Numbered from the stretch's first letter, positions 25,601-34,325 are shown. The stretch is 64,000 nt of DNA from Exiguobacterium sp. s193 (GCF_018618755.1 NZ_JACSMR010000001.1:558001-622000), one strand, 5' to 3'. The notes: a model not told the origin generated them from the sequence alone. A program made the numbers and translations.

Positions 25601-26644
25601 TCATTTTGATGTAATGCGTTCTAATAAATCCAACAATGGGCGGTAGCGTTCCCCAAGCAACCCAAGTGACTCGACTAAAATATCAAGCACAAGCAATAAC
25701 ATGATGAGTGAGACGAGGGCCCCAAGGGAGTTCGTTTGCGAAAATAAAATAGCTGTCATCCCAAAAATCGCGCATAACCCATAAATCACGAGGACGGCTT
25801 GACGCATCGTGAACCCAAGATCGAGTAGACGATGGTGGAGATGGGCTTTGTCCGGCGCAAATGGCGGACGCCCTTGTAAAACCCGACGCACAATCGCGAA
25901 CAACGTATCAGAGATTGGAATCCCAAGCAAGATGACGGGAACGGCAAGAGAGAATAAGGTGACATTCTTAAAACCAAGTAACGATAACACCCCAAGCATG
26001 TAACCGAGGAATAAGGCGCCCGTATCTCCCATAAAAATCTTCGCCGGATAAAAATTATGAAACAAAAATCCAAGCGTACTCATCAAGAGCAAAATGGCGA
26101 CAATCGTCACGTAAACATTTCCTTGGATGACGGCGAGACTGATCAAGGTCAGCAACACGATGCTTGAGACACCGGCAGCCAGCCCGTCCAGTCCGTCAAT
26201 CAAGTTAACGGCATTCGTGATTCCGATCACCCACAGGAACGTCAACGGTACACTCCACCAGCCGAGGAACAGTTGTTGGTCGAACGGTAAGTTAATGAAT
26301 TCGATGCGAATGCCTCCATTTAAGACTATGACGGCGGCAACGATTTGCCCCATCAACTTCAGCCGGGCATTCAATTGGAACCGGTCGTCGAAGGCCCCCG
26401 TCAAGATGATGACGAATCCTCCGACTAAAATATGAGTCGCATACGGACTCGAAGGTTGCAAAATAAAATAGCCAATCATGAAGGCGATATAAATCGCTAA
26501 CCCACCTAGACGTGGCATGATTCGCACGTGTACTTTTCGCGCGTCCGGACTGTCAACGGCACCGACTGCAATCGCAAAGCGTTTTACGACGGGTGTGATC
26601 AGTAAGGCCGCGATAAAACAGACGATGGACGCAGTCCATAACAT
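25601..26644 (-). CDS. tagO: Undecaprenyl-phosphate GlcNAc-1-phosphate transferase TagO
   Basis: A 347-aa membrane enzyme of the MraY/WecA family with about 10-11 membrane segments. Motifs: DSPDARKVHVRIMPRLGG near the N-terminus, FDDRFQL, NAVNLIDGLDGLAAG and GDTGALFLGYMLG, and the His-rich loop DKAHLHHRLLDLG. It starts wall teichoic acid (or other secondary wall polymer) synthesis by moving GlcNAc-1-P to undecaprenyl phosphate. Close to an LCP ligase gene as in Bacillus. Confidence 0.93.
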   Translation of the reverse strand: MLWTASIVCFIAALLITPVVKRFAIAVGAVDSPDARKVHVRIMPRLGGLAIYIAFMIGYFILQPSSPYATHILVGGFVIILTGAFDDRFQLNARLKLMGQIVAAVIVLNGGIRIEFINLPFDQQLFLGWWSVPLTFLWVIGITNAVNLIDGLDGLAAGVSSIVLLTLISLAVIQGNVYVTIVAILLLMSTLGFLFHNFYPAKIFMGDTGALFLGYMLGVLSLLGFKNVTLFSLAVPVILLGIPISDTLFAIVRRVLQGRPPFAPDKAHLHHRLLDLGFTMRQAVLVIYGLCAIFGMTAILFSQTNSLGALVSLIMLLLVLDILVESLGLLGERYRPLLDLLERITSK

Positions 26645-26686
26645 AATAACATCACGCTCCTGCGCGAATTATATCATAAAAAAAAA

Positions 26687-26703
26687 GAGCCGACGAGCGG
26701 CTC
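26687..26703 (-). terminator. Terminator overlapping a stop codon
   Basis: GAGCCGCTCGTCGGCTC on the minus strand followed by nine or more T. The stem begins inside the TGA of the Rok-like gene. Confidence 0.85.
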
Positions 26704-27103
26704 ACATGAAGATTGGAACTTCAGCAGATGGATCATATGTATAAATCCCACGACCAACCTTTTTAATTGCCGGGTTCGCTTGTTCGACTTTTGCCATCAG
26801 TTGATAAATATTACTGATTTGATGACGGTAGCGTAGTTCAAGTTCCATTTGAATGTCACGCGCTGACATCGATTCGCGTTCACGCATCAAGTCACTGATT
26901 TGGTGGACGTATACTTCAAGCGGATAACGTTGATTCACGCGACGTTGTTTTAACGGACGTTCTTGTGTAACTGCAATTTCTTTTGAGTAGTCCCCTGCAC
27001 CACGACTCAGTTCCCCAATCAAATACTCTGCCCGGCGTTGAAGCCGACGGTATTCCTCTTCAATTTCCATCAATTCACGATAAATATGTTCACTCGTTCC
27101 CAT
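26702..27103 (-). CDS. Rok-like coiled-coil/winged-helix DNA-binding protein
   Basis: A 133-aa basic protein. Residues about 5-35 are a charged coiled coil (YRELMEIEEEYRRLQRRAEY). The C-terminal 60 residues (SARDIQMELELRY, ISNIYQLMAKVEQ, KVGRGIYTYD) look like the compact winged helix of Bacillus Rok, which binds AT-rich foreign DNA. The order coiled coil, linker, winged helix is also that of Rok. ATG at 27103 is used; the longer frame lacks a ribosome-binding site. It is divergent from the amidase gene across an unusually AT-rich 290 bp. Function as a silencer is an inference. Confidence 0.6.
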   Translation of the reverse strand: MGTSEHIYRELMEIEEEYRRLQRRAEYLIGELSRGAGDYSKEIAVTQERPLKQRRVNQRYPLEVYVHQISDLMRERESMSARDIQMELELRYRHQISNIYQLMAKVEQANPAIKKVGRGIYTYDPSAEVPIFM

Positions 27104-27230
27104 GATTACCCTACCTTCCAAAATTAAACATAAATATTTCAATTATGTTTCAATTGTATGTTTTTTGAAATATTACAGACTATAATTTGTCTTTATCTTA
27201 TATAATTTCTTTAAGTATTTAATTATCCTG

Positions 27231-27256
27231 TAATATTTTAGCTTTGATGCCGATAC
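27231..27256 (+). promoter_or_regulatory. Sigma-D-like promoter of the SH3-amidase gene
   Basis: TAAT, 14 bases, GCCGATAC: one mismatch in each element to the sigma-D consensus. It has the same 14-base spacing as the site before yvyF. It would give a leader of about 130 bases. Confidence 0.6.
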
Positions 27257-27394
27257 AATGGTTACACCTCATATTAACAGAAAGGAGTACGAACGGAACA
27301 TATAAATTATAAATTAAACTATCGTAAAAGCACTTATTTTCTTTTAAAAGGTATTTAAATTACTGATTTTACATAAAAGGAGACTGGAAATTTA

Positions 27395-28903
27395 ATGGGC
27401 AAATTAACTAAATTCTTGTCGTTTACACTCGTATTTGCATTGTTACTGGCAGTGATTATCCCGTCCTCTCTAGTATCGGCAGCATCCGGTACTTCCTTTA
27501 CGAAAACAACCTATCAAACAACCGATTCGTTAAACTTACGTTCTTCAGCGACGACGGCTTCAAAGAAATTGATCACGATTCCTAAGAATACAAAAATGAG
27601 TTCTTCTTATCGTCAAGGGAACTGGTACAAACTTTCTTACAAAGGTAAAACCGGTTATGTCCTCGGTACATACTTAAAGAAAGTCACGACCTCGACTTCC
27701 TTCACAAAAACAACCTATCAAACGACGGCCGCACTAACGTTACGTAAAACAAATTCCGCTTCCTCAACACGTCTCTTAACAATTCCTAAAGGAAAACAAT
27801 TGAGCTCGAGCTATAAAAAAGGAAATTGGTATAAAGTAACGTACAGTAAAAAAACTGGTTACGTCTCAGGGTCTTACTTAAAAAAAATCACGCTTAGTAG
27901 TCCGACATCAAATCCTGTCCAAAAAACGACAGCTTACACGACGACCGAACGACTCAACTTACGCGGTGCACCAAACACATCCGGGAAACTTCTCTTGACG
28001 ATCCCGAATGGTGGCGTCATCCAATCGATTTCACAAAGCAACGGCTGGCATAAAGTGACCTATAACGGGACGACTGGATACGTCGTCGGAACGTACTTGA
28101 AAAAAGGAACCGTTCCGCCTGTTGCTCCTCCAGCCAGTTCAGTCGATTACAGCGGTTCAAAAATGTATGTCTTAATCAACTCAAATGATACGCTCACGTT
28201 ACGCTCAGCCCCGTCCGCGTCAAGCGGCCAACTCTCGCGTCTTGAGCGTGGTACACCCGTCGTCGTCGCGAACAGCCTTCATAAAACACGTGGCTACGTC
28301 GCCGTCAAAACGGCTGACGGACGTGCCGGATATGTCGAATCCCTTTACTTAACACTGTTCAAACCGGCTTCATCCAATCGTCCACTAATCATCCTTGATC
28401 CGGGACATGGTGGTCGTGATCCGGGTGCGATTCGGTATGGCGTGACAGAACGTGACATCGTTCTTGCTGTCGCGCGTCAAGTCGCGGCTATCCTTGAAGG
28501 AAAAGTCGATCTTCAGCTGACGCGTTATACAAACGACTACTATCCAACATTGACAGACCGTAGTGTCATGGCAAACGTCCATGCGACGACGCGCTTCGTC
28601 AGTATTCATATCAATGCTGCTTCTGCGACGAGTGCGTCTGGTGCTGAAAATTATTATTACAGTGGATCAACGTCCGTCCAATTAGCGAATGCAATCCAAC
28701 AACGTCTTGTCAGCTACGCTGGCATGCGGAGCCGTGGTGTTCACTTCGGAAACCTTGCCGTCATTCGTGGCACTCGTGCGCCTAGTGTTCTAACGGAACT
28801 TGGATTCCTGTCGAATAGCACGGACCGTTCGAAATTAATGAGCACTGCCTATCAAGCACGTTATGCCCAAGCGATTGCCGACGGTATTCTCGCAACACTT
28901 TAA
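27395..28903 (+). CDS. Secreted SH3b-repeat N-acetylmuramoyl-L-alanine amidase
   Basis: A 502-aa exported autolysin. Signal peptide (about 1-31, LVSAASG), then four bacterial SH3 domains (about 40-95, 108-163, 185-240, 255-315) with recurring LNLRSSA, GNWYKLSYKGKTGYVLGTYLK-type motifs that bind wall, and a C-terminal Amidase_3 domain (about 325-502): ILDPGHGGRDPGA, SIHINAASATSASGAENYYY and VLTELGFLSN with the zinc His/Glu residues. It cuts between muramic acid and the stem peptide. A sigma-D-like promoter suggests co-expression with motility, as for autolysins LytC/LytF of B. subtilis. Shine-Dalgarno AAGGAG is 12 bases from the ATG. Confidence 0.93.
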   Translation: MGKLTKFLSFTLVFALLLAVIIPSSLVSAASGTSFTKTTYQTTDSLNLRSSATTASKKLITIPKNTKMSSSYRQGNWYKLSYKGKTGYVLGTYLKKVTTSTSFTKTTYQTTAALTLRKTNSASSTRLLTIPKGKQLSSSYKKGNWYKVTYSKKTGYVSGSYLKKITLSSPTSNPVQKTTAYTTTERLNLRGAPNTSGKLLLTIPNGGVIQSISQSNGWHKVTYNGTTGYVVGTYLKKGTVPPVAPPASSVDYSGSKMYVLINSNDTLTLRSAPSASSGQLSRLERGTPVVVANSLHKTRGYVAVKTADGRAGYVESLYLTLFKPASSNRPLIILDPGHGGRDPGAIRYGVTERDIVLAVARQVAAILEGKVDLQLTRYTNDYYPTLTDRSVMANVHATTRFVSIHINAASATSASGAENYYYSGSTSVQLANAIQQRLVSYAGMRSRGVHFGNLAVIRGTRAPSVLTELGFLSNSTDRSKLMSTAYQARYAQAIADGILATL

Positions 28904-28956
28904 TTTTCCACAACACTTCGAGCAGACTAAAAAATATGACCTACGATCACAAAAAA

Positions 28957-28988
28957 GGATTGCCATCCACCGATGCGCAATCCTTTTT
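28957..28988. terminator. Terminator hairpin 1 of 3 (left flank of copy A3)
   Basis: GGATTGC...GCAATCC with TTTTT and a preceding A-tract, working in both directions. Nearly the same hairpin recurs at 29238 and 29668. Confidence 0.8.
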
Positions 28989-28991
28989 GCG

Positions 28992-29232
28992 TGTAGACAA
29001 ACGCTTATGAAGCGTAAACACGCGATATTGAGAGGCAATCCGTCATGGTATTACCTAAAAAGCGTCGTATTTCGTTGACTCCTACGGGAAAAAGCGCGTG
29101 ATTCACGCGGCTTGCAAGAGGCGGGCAAGACCCTGCTCGTTGTCCGTGAGGATCAAGGAGCAACGGCTTGCGCCTCGCCCGAGGAAAGCAACGAAAAAAG
29201 ACGCTTGATCTCCCAATCGGATGTTGTCTATA
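28992..29232 (-). repeat. Family A element, shortened copy A3 (241 bp)
   Basis: TGTAGACAAA to TTGTCTATA, inverted relative to copy A1. The central part with the CTGCAG stem-loops is deleted, as GAGGCAATCCG runs straight into TCATGGTATTACC. Keeps the GGCAAGACCCTGC / GGAGCAACGGCTTGCGCC block. Confidence 0.85.
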
Positions 29233-29237
29233 ATCTT

Positions 29238-29264
29238 GGATTGCCATCCAGCGATGCGCAATCC
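29238..29264. terminator. Terminator hairpin 2 of 3 (between copies A3 and A4)
   Basis: GGATTGCCATCCAGCGATGCGCAATCC, given here as stem GGATTGC/GCAATCC, one loop base different from hairpin 1. It joins two tandem copies of the element. Confidence 0.7.
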
Positions 29265-29272
29265 TTTCAGCA

Positions 29273-29662
29273 TGTAGACAAACCCTTATGAAGCGTAAAC
29301 ACGCGATATTGAGAGGCAATTCGTTCGCGCTTCCCTGTCTCGCCTCGTCTTCAAAGCGGCAATCTTACGCGCCGCTACAGCAAAGCTGCAGGGTCGCGTA
29401 AGATTGCTTTTCGCGGTTCTAAGCGATTCGAGACGGATTGCGCTCTAAACCGTCTGCATGCGACGTTTTCCGTCATGGTATTACCTAAAAAGCGTCGTAT
29501 TTCGTTGACTCCTACGGGAAAAAGCGCGTGATTCACACGGCTTGCCAGAGGCAGGCAAGACCCTGCTCGTTGTCCGTGAGGATCAAGGAGCAACGGCTTG
29601 CGCCTCGCCCGAGGAAAGCAACGAAAAAAGACGCTTGAACTCCCAATAGGACGTTGTCTATA
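29273..29662 (-). repeat. Family A element, full-length copy A4 (390 bp)
   Basis: TGTAGACAAA to TTGTCTATA, inverted relative to A1, in tandem with A3. It has all modules, including the CTACAGCAAAGCTGCAGGGTCGCG stem-loop region. The minus-strand frames at 29005-29319 and 29375-29677 are frames of the repeat, not genes. Confidence 0.85.
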
Positions 29663-29667
29663 ATCTG

Positions 29668-29700
29668 GGACTGCCATCCACCGATGCGCAATCTTTTTTG
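29668..29700. terminator. Terminator hairpin 3 of 3 (right flank of copy A4)
   Basis: GGACTGC...GCAATCT followed by TTTTTT. Two base changes from hairpin 1. Confidence 0.65.
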
Positions 29701-29890
29701 TTTAGCATTTTACGAAAAATGAGGTTTGAGAAGAAACAGAAAAGCAACTTTTCACCATTCGTTAAAATTTAAAAACGCTTAATTTGTCTACACGCAAAAA
29801 GGACCGCTCAGGGAAGCGGTCCTTTTTGACTCACATGAAAAGAGATCAATCAGATGAAACAACGGACCATCAGGGAATGGAACGTTGTTG
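29701..29890. other. Gene-free spacer with lone family A end and pgmB terminator
   Basis: AT-rich remnant, then TTTGTCTACA (29783-29792) directly followed by an AAAAAGGACCGCT...AGCGGTCCTTTTT hairpin (29796-29826), the terminator of pgmB and possibly bidirectional. The lone end suggests a further decayed element. No gene seen. Confidence 0.6.
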
Positions 29891-30553
29891 TTAGCGACTA
29901 GCTAAGATTTGCTCAAGGGAAAGCAAATCTGTCGAATCGACACGATAGTCTGCCTCATGTAACGTCGTTTCCGGTCCTACACCAACGGCATACATACCCG
30001 CTGCGTGAATCGCCGTAATCCCGGCCGCCGCATCTTCTACACCGATACACCGACTCGGATCGACGTCAAGCGCTTCAGCTGCCCGTAAAAACACTTCAGG
30101 GTGTGGTTTTGACTGGGCGACTGTTGCCGCATCGACGATATCATCGAAATAGTGCCGGACCTTTAGTGCCTCAACGACTGTCAGCGCATTTTTAGAAGCC
30201 GACGCCATCCCGATTTTCAGCCCAGCAGCACGAATTTCATCCAAGAATGAAATAATCCCCGGAAGAAGATCCTTTTCTGAAATGTGTTGAATCAACTGGA
30301 CGTAATGGTCATTCTTTTTCGTCGCAAGCGTACTTTTCTCAGCTTCCGTGAAAGCATCTTGCTTTCCGCCAAGCGCTAAAATACGTTCGAGCGAGTCCGT
30401 CCGACTCACGCCTTTGAGCGTCTCGTTGAAATCCCGGTCGAACGGAATCTCAAGTTCCTCCCCCAGTTGTTTCCACGCCAGATAATGATACTCTGCCGTA
30501 TCGGTAATCACGCCGTCTAAATCAAAAATGACCGCTTCAATCGTTGGTGCCAT
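29891..30553 (-). CDS. pgmB: Beta-phosphoglucomutase
   Basis: A 220-aa HAD enzyme that converts beta-glucose-1-phosphate to glucose-6-phosphate in maltose/trehalose breakdown. The nucleophile motif is IFDLDGVITDTAEYH; the cap has GVSRTDSLERIL; motif II is MASASKN, and motif III/IV KPHPEVFLRAAE and VEDAAAGI. ATG at 30553 gives the usual family length; upstream extension to 30613 lacks a ribosome-binding site. No disaccharide phosphorylase gene is adjacent. A cre-like site lies 56 bp upstream. Confidence 0.93.
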   Translation of the reverse strand: MAPTIEAVIFDLDGVITDTAEYHYLAWKQLGEELEIPFDRDFNETLKGVSRTDSLERILALGGKQDAFTEAEKSTLATKKNDHYVQLIQHISEKDLLPGIISFLDEIRAAGLKIGMASASKNALTVVEALKVRHYFDDIVDAATVAQSKPHPEVFLRAAEALDVDPSRCIGVEDAAAGITAIHAAGMYAVGVGPETTLHEADYRVDSTDLLSLEQILASR

Positions 30554-30608
30554 CCGACATCCATCCTTTCTTCCATCGTACATGAAAGACAAGAAATCGA
30601 ATGATTTG

Positions 30609-30622
30609 CGCAAACGATTGCA
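30609..30622 (-). promoter_or_regulatory. Possible CcpA (cre) site upstream of pgmB
   Basis: CGCAAACGATTGCA matches the catabolite-response consensus TGWAANCGNTNNCA at 12 of 14 positions. Carbon catabolite control of pgmB would make sense. Confidence 0.4.
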
Positions 30623-30799
30623 CTTGCCTCATAAAATATTCTACCTGTTCTGTTGTACATTTGCAAGCGTTATCAAAAAACTATTTTGAAACATGAATCC
30701 GATTGTTTTTTAAAGATTGACCTCCTTAAAAAATCCTTTTAAATCCGAGGAAATGTTTTGCTTATTTATCTTTTTACTATTCGTTTTACAATTTTTAAC

Positions 30800-30808
30800 T
30801 GGTATAAT
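30800..30808 (+). promoter_or_regulatory. Extended -10 promoter of secA2
   Basis: TGGTATAAT at 30800-30808 is a full extended -10 element. No good -35 at the usual distance. It lies 39 bp before the secA2 start. Confidence 0.55.
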
Positions 30809-30847
30809 TAGGTGAAGTTACCTGTAAAAATGAAGGAGTGGCTAGCG

Positions 30848-33208
30848 ATGTTCCAACGTGTCAAACAACTTCTCGATGAACAAAGTCGCAGGATGCGCCG
30901 TTATGAAAAGATCGTTCTGTCGATCAACAGTCTTGAAGCAGAAATGCAACAAAAAACAGATGACGAGTTACGTGCATTGACGGTCTCGTTAAAAGAACGC
31001 CTCGAAACCGGTGAGACAATCGAGTCCATCACGGCGACCGCATTCGCTCTTGTCCGGGAAGCAAGTATCCGAACGCTCGGTTTCCGTCATTACGATGTCC
31101 AACTCCTTGGCGGCTTATCTTTACTAGAAGGGCATATCGCTGAGATGGCGACGGGTGAAGGGAAGACGCTTGTCGCTTCTCTCGCAAGCTTCACGCAAGC
31201 CTTACACGGTCAAGGTGTTCATGTCATCACGGTCAATGAATACTTGGCGCAACGCGATGCCGAACAAATCGGACAAATCCATCGTTTTTTAGGACTGACG
31301 GTTGGAATCAATCGCTCCGACTTGTCCTTCGAAGAGAAACAACTCGCATACGCCGCTGACATTACATATGGTGTCGGAACAGAGTTTGGTTTCGACTACC
31401 TTCGAGATCATCTCGTCTCACGCAAGGAAGATCGGTTGCAGCGTCCGCTTCGCTTCGCACTCATCGATGAAGTCGACAGCATTTTAATTGACGAAGCGAA
31501 GACTCCCCTCATCATGGCAGAGCGTGATACTGTCCATGAAGCTTTACAACAACTCGTCCGTCGTGTCATTGAGACGTTCAAGGCGGAGGAAGATTATAAT
31601 TTCGACGATGAGATCAAGGCTGTCGCCTTGACTGATCAAGGAATCGAAACGATTGAACGCTCCTTCGGGATCGACCAACTCTTCGCAGCAGAACATGCTG
31701 TGTTGTTCCACTATGTCATCCAAGCGCTTCGTGCCCATGTCGTTTTGACACGGGATATCGATTACATCGTCAAAGATGATAAGATTGCGCTCGTCGACTT
31801 GTTTACCGGGCGATTAATGGAAGGCCGCAGTTTATCAGACGGCTTACACCAAGCCCTCGAAGCAAAAGAAAATGTGACTGTGACGGAAGAAAATCGGACG
31901 ACCGCCCAAATCACGGTCCAACATTACTTCCGCCTGTATCATCATGTATCGGGGATGACCGGTACTGCCGCGACGTCACGTGATGAATTTCTAAAAACGT
32001 ACCGGATGGATGTCGTCTCGATCCCGTCAAACCGTCCTAAAATCCGGATTGATGATCCGGACGTCCTCTTTTTGACGAGCCAGGAAAAATATCAAGCCAT
32101 CGCAAAAGCGACACGACGCGCACACCAAACGGGACAACCTGTTTTAATCGGAACGACTTCCATCGAACAATCCCTAAAAGTAGCGCATGTCTTAGATCTC
32201 GAAAACATCCGCTACGAAATCCTCAACGCGAAGACCGTCGATCAAGAAATTCGGATCATTGAGACGGCCGGACAAGCAGGTCGGATCACGATCGCGACGA
32301 ACATGGCAGGTCGCGGAACCGACATCGTCCTCGATGAAGCGGCCAAACAACATGGTGGTTTGTTCGTCATCGGGACAGAGCGCCACGAATCCGTCCGGAT
32401 CGATAATCAATTGCGTGGCCGGGCAGGACGCCAAGGTGACCCTGGATTGACTCGTTTTTACTTATCGCTTGAAGATGAACTGCCCCGTCGCTTCGCAAAA
32501 GACCGTCTGATCCGTGTCCAAAAAAAATTGACGACTGTTTCAGGTCCCATCACCTTAAAGGAAGCACGTCACTTGTTATCTTATGCCCAAGAAACGTGTG
32601 AATCCGTCAATCGGAGTGTGCGTGATGAACTGGTGCAATTAGAAGATGTCATCAGTGAACAACGCCTCGCGATCTATCGTCTTCGTAACCAGATTGTTGA
32701 GTCTGCTTCACTCGATACATTCATTCAGCCATTCGCTTCACGTGTCATCCACGCTTTTGTTGATCATCATTTAGACGACGAACTCGTTCCGGAAGAGTGG
32801 CCGCTCGAATTATTAATAGCAGACATTGAACAACTCGTTCAGCATCCTGTCACACTTGATCGTGTCGAGTCGATTGATGAAATGAAACAACAATTAACAT
32901 CTCTCATTGCTGACACGGAATCCGTAATGCAAGATCACCTTGCCCTGCACGAAGAGGCAGCACGCCGTTTCATGCTTCTCGCACTTGATGAACAATGGAC
33001 AAGTCACTTGACTGCGATGAATTCATTGAAGGAAGGCATTCACCTTCGGGGGTACGCGCAGGAACAACCTGTCCGCATCTTTGAACAGGAAGGGATGGCT
33101 TACTTCACTTACGCCATTGGTTCTTTCGAAAAGCAAGTCGTTTCAAGCCTTTGCCGTTTTGAGAGCGTTACGATTGAAGGAGGAATGATTCATGCAACCG
33201 TCGACTGA
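30848..33208 (+). CDS. secA2: Accessory Sec translocase ATPase SecA2
   Basis: A 786-aa SecA-type motor. Walker A is MATGEGKTLVA (about 101-111), Walker B region LIDEVDSILIDEAKTPL, then SGMTGTA, MAGRGTDIVLDE and QLRGRAGRQGDPG. It ends without the zinc-binding tail of housekeeping SecA and is shorter, close to the 788 aa of Bacillus anthracis SecA2. The next gene encodes the SlaP-type partner, which settles the call. The system exports S-layer proteins. ATG at 30848 has AAGGAG nine bases upstream; a GTG at 30812 is less likely. No S-layer or SLH gene lies in the window. Confidence 0.9.
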   Translation: MFQRVKQLLDEQSRRMRRYEKIVLSINSLEAEMQQKTDDELRALTVSLKERLETGETIESITATAFALVREASIRTLGFRHYDVQLLGGLSLLEGHIAEMATGEGKTLVASLASFTQALHGQGVHVITVNEYLAQRDAEQIGQIHRFLGLTVGINRSDLSFEEKQLAYAADITYGVGTEFGFDYLRDHLVSRKEDRLQRPLRFALIDEVDSILIDEAKTPLIMAERDTVHEALQQLVRRVIETFKAEEDYNFDDEIKAVALTDQGIETIERSFGIDQLFAAEHAVLFHYVIQALRAHVVLTRDIDYIVKDDKIALVDLFTGRLMEGRSLSDGLHQALEAKENVTVTEENRTTAQITVQHYFRLYHHVSGMTGTAATSRDEFLKTYRMDVVSIPSNRPKIRIDDPDVLFLTSQEKYQAIAKATRRAHQTGQPVLIGTTSIEQSLKVAHVLDLENIRYEILNAKTVDQEIRIIETAGQAGRITIATNMAGRGTDIVLDEAAKQHGGLFVIGTERHESVRIDNQLRGRAGRQGDPGLTRFYLSLEDELPRRFAKDRLIRVQKKLTTVSGPITLKEARHLLSYAQETCESVNRSVRDELVQLEDVISEQRLAIYRLRNQIVESASLDTFIQPFASRVIHAFVDHHLDDELVPEEWPLELLIADIEQLVQHPVTLDRVESIDEMKQQLTSLIADTESVMQDHLALHEEAARRFMLLALDEQWTSHLTAMNSLKEGIHLRGYAQEQPVRIFEQEGMAYFTYAIGSFEKQVVSSLCRFESVTIEGGMIHATVD

Positions 33209-33950
33209 CACAGCGTCGCTGCACCCAGCGCTCTATTTCACGGATGATATGCCGATTGTCAAAGAAGATGAATATGTCTTCCGCTACGTCGCGACCCAAC
33301 TACCAGGGCTCGCACCGGGTCAAATGGCCATTCATCTGTTTCAACTATTAGAAAAACAGCCACTTCGGTTGATTGCCCTCTTCCAGAACACACTCGACCA
33401 ATCATTCCAATTGAATGATTTAGTTGTTCTTGCGTTGTCCGGTGATCAACTGATTGCCCGGAAAACGCTCAGCGTCGAAGAAATACCTGTCCTGTTGCCA
33501 ATGGCGACACTGCCGCTTTGGCTTGAGTTTTCGGAAGAAGATGTTTTTGTCGACCTGGATTCGCTGACTGATCCGGTCCAACTCGTCTTCTCGAACGAAT
33601 TGTTGACGGATGTGCAGATCGATTCGTCGTTCTCGGAGACGGAACGTCAACGGATCCGCCAAATCGCTTTTTCTCACCCGGCTCCTCCGACGGACGGTTG
33701 GTCACTGCTTCCGGTATCGCTGCTAAAAAAAGAGACTTCCGTCGAGGCAATCGTCTTAGTGCGTAATCCAAGTGATCAGCTGTTGACACTCGATCAGTTG
33801 GCATTCGAACTCGTCACCGGAGAGACGACGGTTGCACAGACCGAGCACCCCACTGTATCTGTTTTTTCAATGAGCGAATATGCCATTCGCCTGCAGTTTA
33901 ATTATTCAGCAACGGCAACCGAACGTCTTGCCCTCCGCTATCTTCCTTAA
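33192..33950 (+). CDS. slaP: Accessory Sec S-layer assembly protein SlaP
   Basis: A 252-aa protein made of two SLAP-type halves (about 1-120 and 125-252), each with recurring phrases of the kind ALYFTDDMPIVKEDEY / LLPVSLLKKETSVEAIVLV and hydrophobic beta strands. No signal peptide, so it acts at the cytoplasmic side. In B. anthracis SlaP works with SecA2 to secrete S-layer proteins Sap and EA1. It overlaps secA2 by 17 bp with GGAGG eight bases before the ATG. Confidence 0.85.
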   Translation: MQPSTDTASLHPALYFTDDMPIVKEDEYVFRYVATQLPGLAPGQMAIHLFQLLEKQPLRLIALFQNTLDQSFQLNDLVVLALSGDQLIARKTLSVEEIPVLLPMATLPLWLEFSEEDVFVDLDSLTDPVQLVFSNELLTDVQIDSSFSETERQRIRQIAFSHPAPPTDGWSLLPVSLLKKETSVEAIVLVRNPSDQLLTLDQLAFELVTGETTVAQTEHPTVSVFSMSEYAIRLQFNYSATATERLALRYLP

Positions 33951-33958
33951 TCAAAAAA

Positions 33959-33988
33959 AGCGCCTCGTCTGCTGACGAAGCGCTTTTT
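33959..33988. terminator. Bidirectional terminator
   Basis: AGCGCCTCGTC...GACGAAGCGCT stem with an A-tract before and TTTTT after, between convergent slaP and the Asp23 gene. Confidence 0.88.
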
Positions 33989-33992
33989 CATT

Positions 33993-34325
33993 TCATCCCT
34001 TGAGTAACCCGATGACTCGAACATTGACTGCTTTCGGTTGGAACGCCAACATGTTTTCCATGTCTTGTGCAATCCGTTCCTGAACTTTCCCCGCTGTCTT
34101 GATGATCGACATACCATACTTGATATGGAGCGACAAACTGACCGTGATGTCTCCACCGACATCTTCGACCTTAACGAGTTTAACCATTTGTTTTTCTTGT
34201 AGTTTGGAGTCATCCTGCGAAAAGGCGATACCTTCCGTTTCCTTGACCGCAACTCCCGCGATGACCTCGATTACTTGTTGCGAAACGTTTACGACACCAT
34301 CCGCGTTGTTTAAGTTATATGACAT
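33993..34325 (-). CDS. Asp23/Gls24-family envelope stress protein
   Basis: A 110-aa protein of the Asp23 family: GVVNVSQQVIEVIAGVAVKETEGI at the start and VSLSLHIKYGMSI, VQERIAQDMENML near the end. Members sit at the membrane or act in envelope stress in Staphylococcus and Enterococcus. I use the ATG at 34325 (MSYNLNN). The stop is next to the bidirectional terminator shared with slaP. Confidence 0.88.
   Translation of the reverse strand: MSYNLNNADGVVNVSQQVIEVIAGVAVKETEGIAFSQDDSKLQEKQMVKLVKVEDVGGDITVSLSLHIKYGMSIIKTAGKVQERIAQDMENMLAFQPKAVNVRVIGLLKG

Noticed and set aside
27500-28330. Internal DNA repeats in the amidase gene
   Set aside because: Explained by four SH3b protein domains with the usual sequence divergence.
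28957-29700. Possible CRISPR-like array because of three repeated hairpins
   Set aside because: Only three units, spacers are 241 and 390 bp and are themselves repeats of each other. No cas genes.
30848-33208. Housekeeping secA
   Set aside because: Too short, no zinc-binding tail, no adjacent hpf or prfB, and coupled to slaP.
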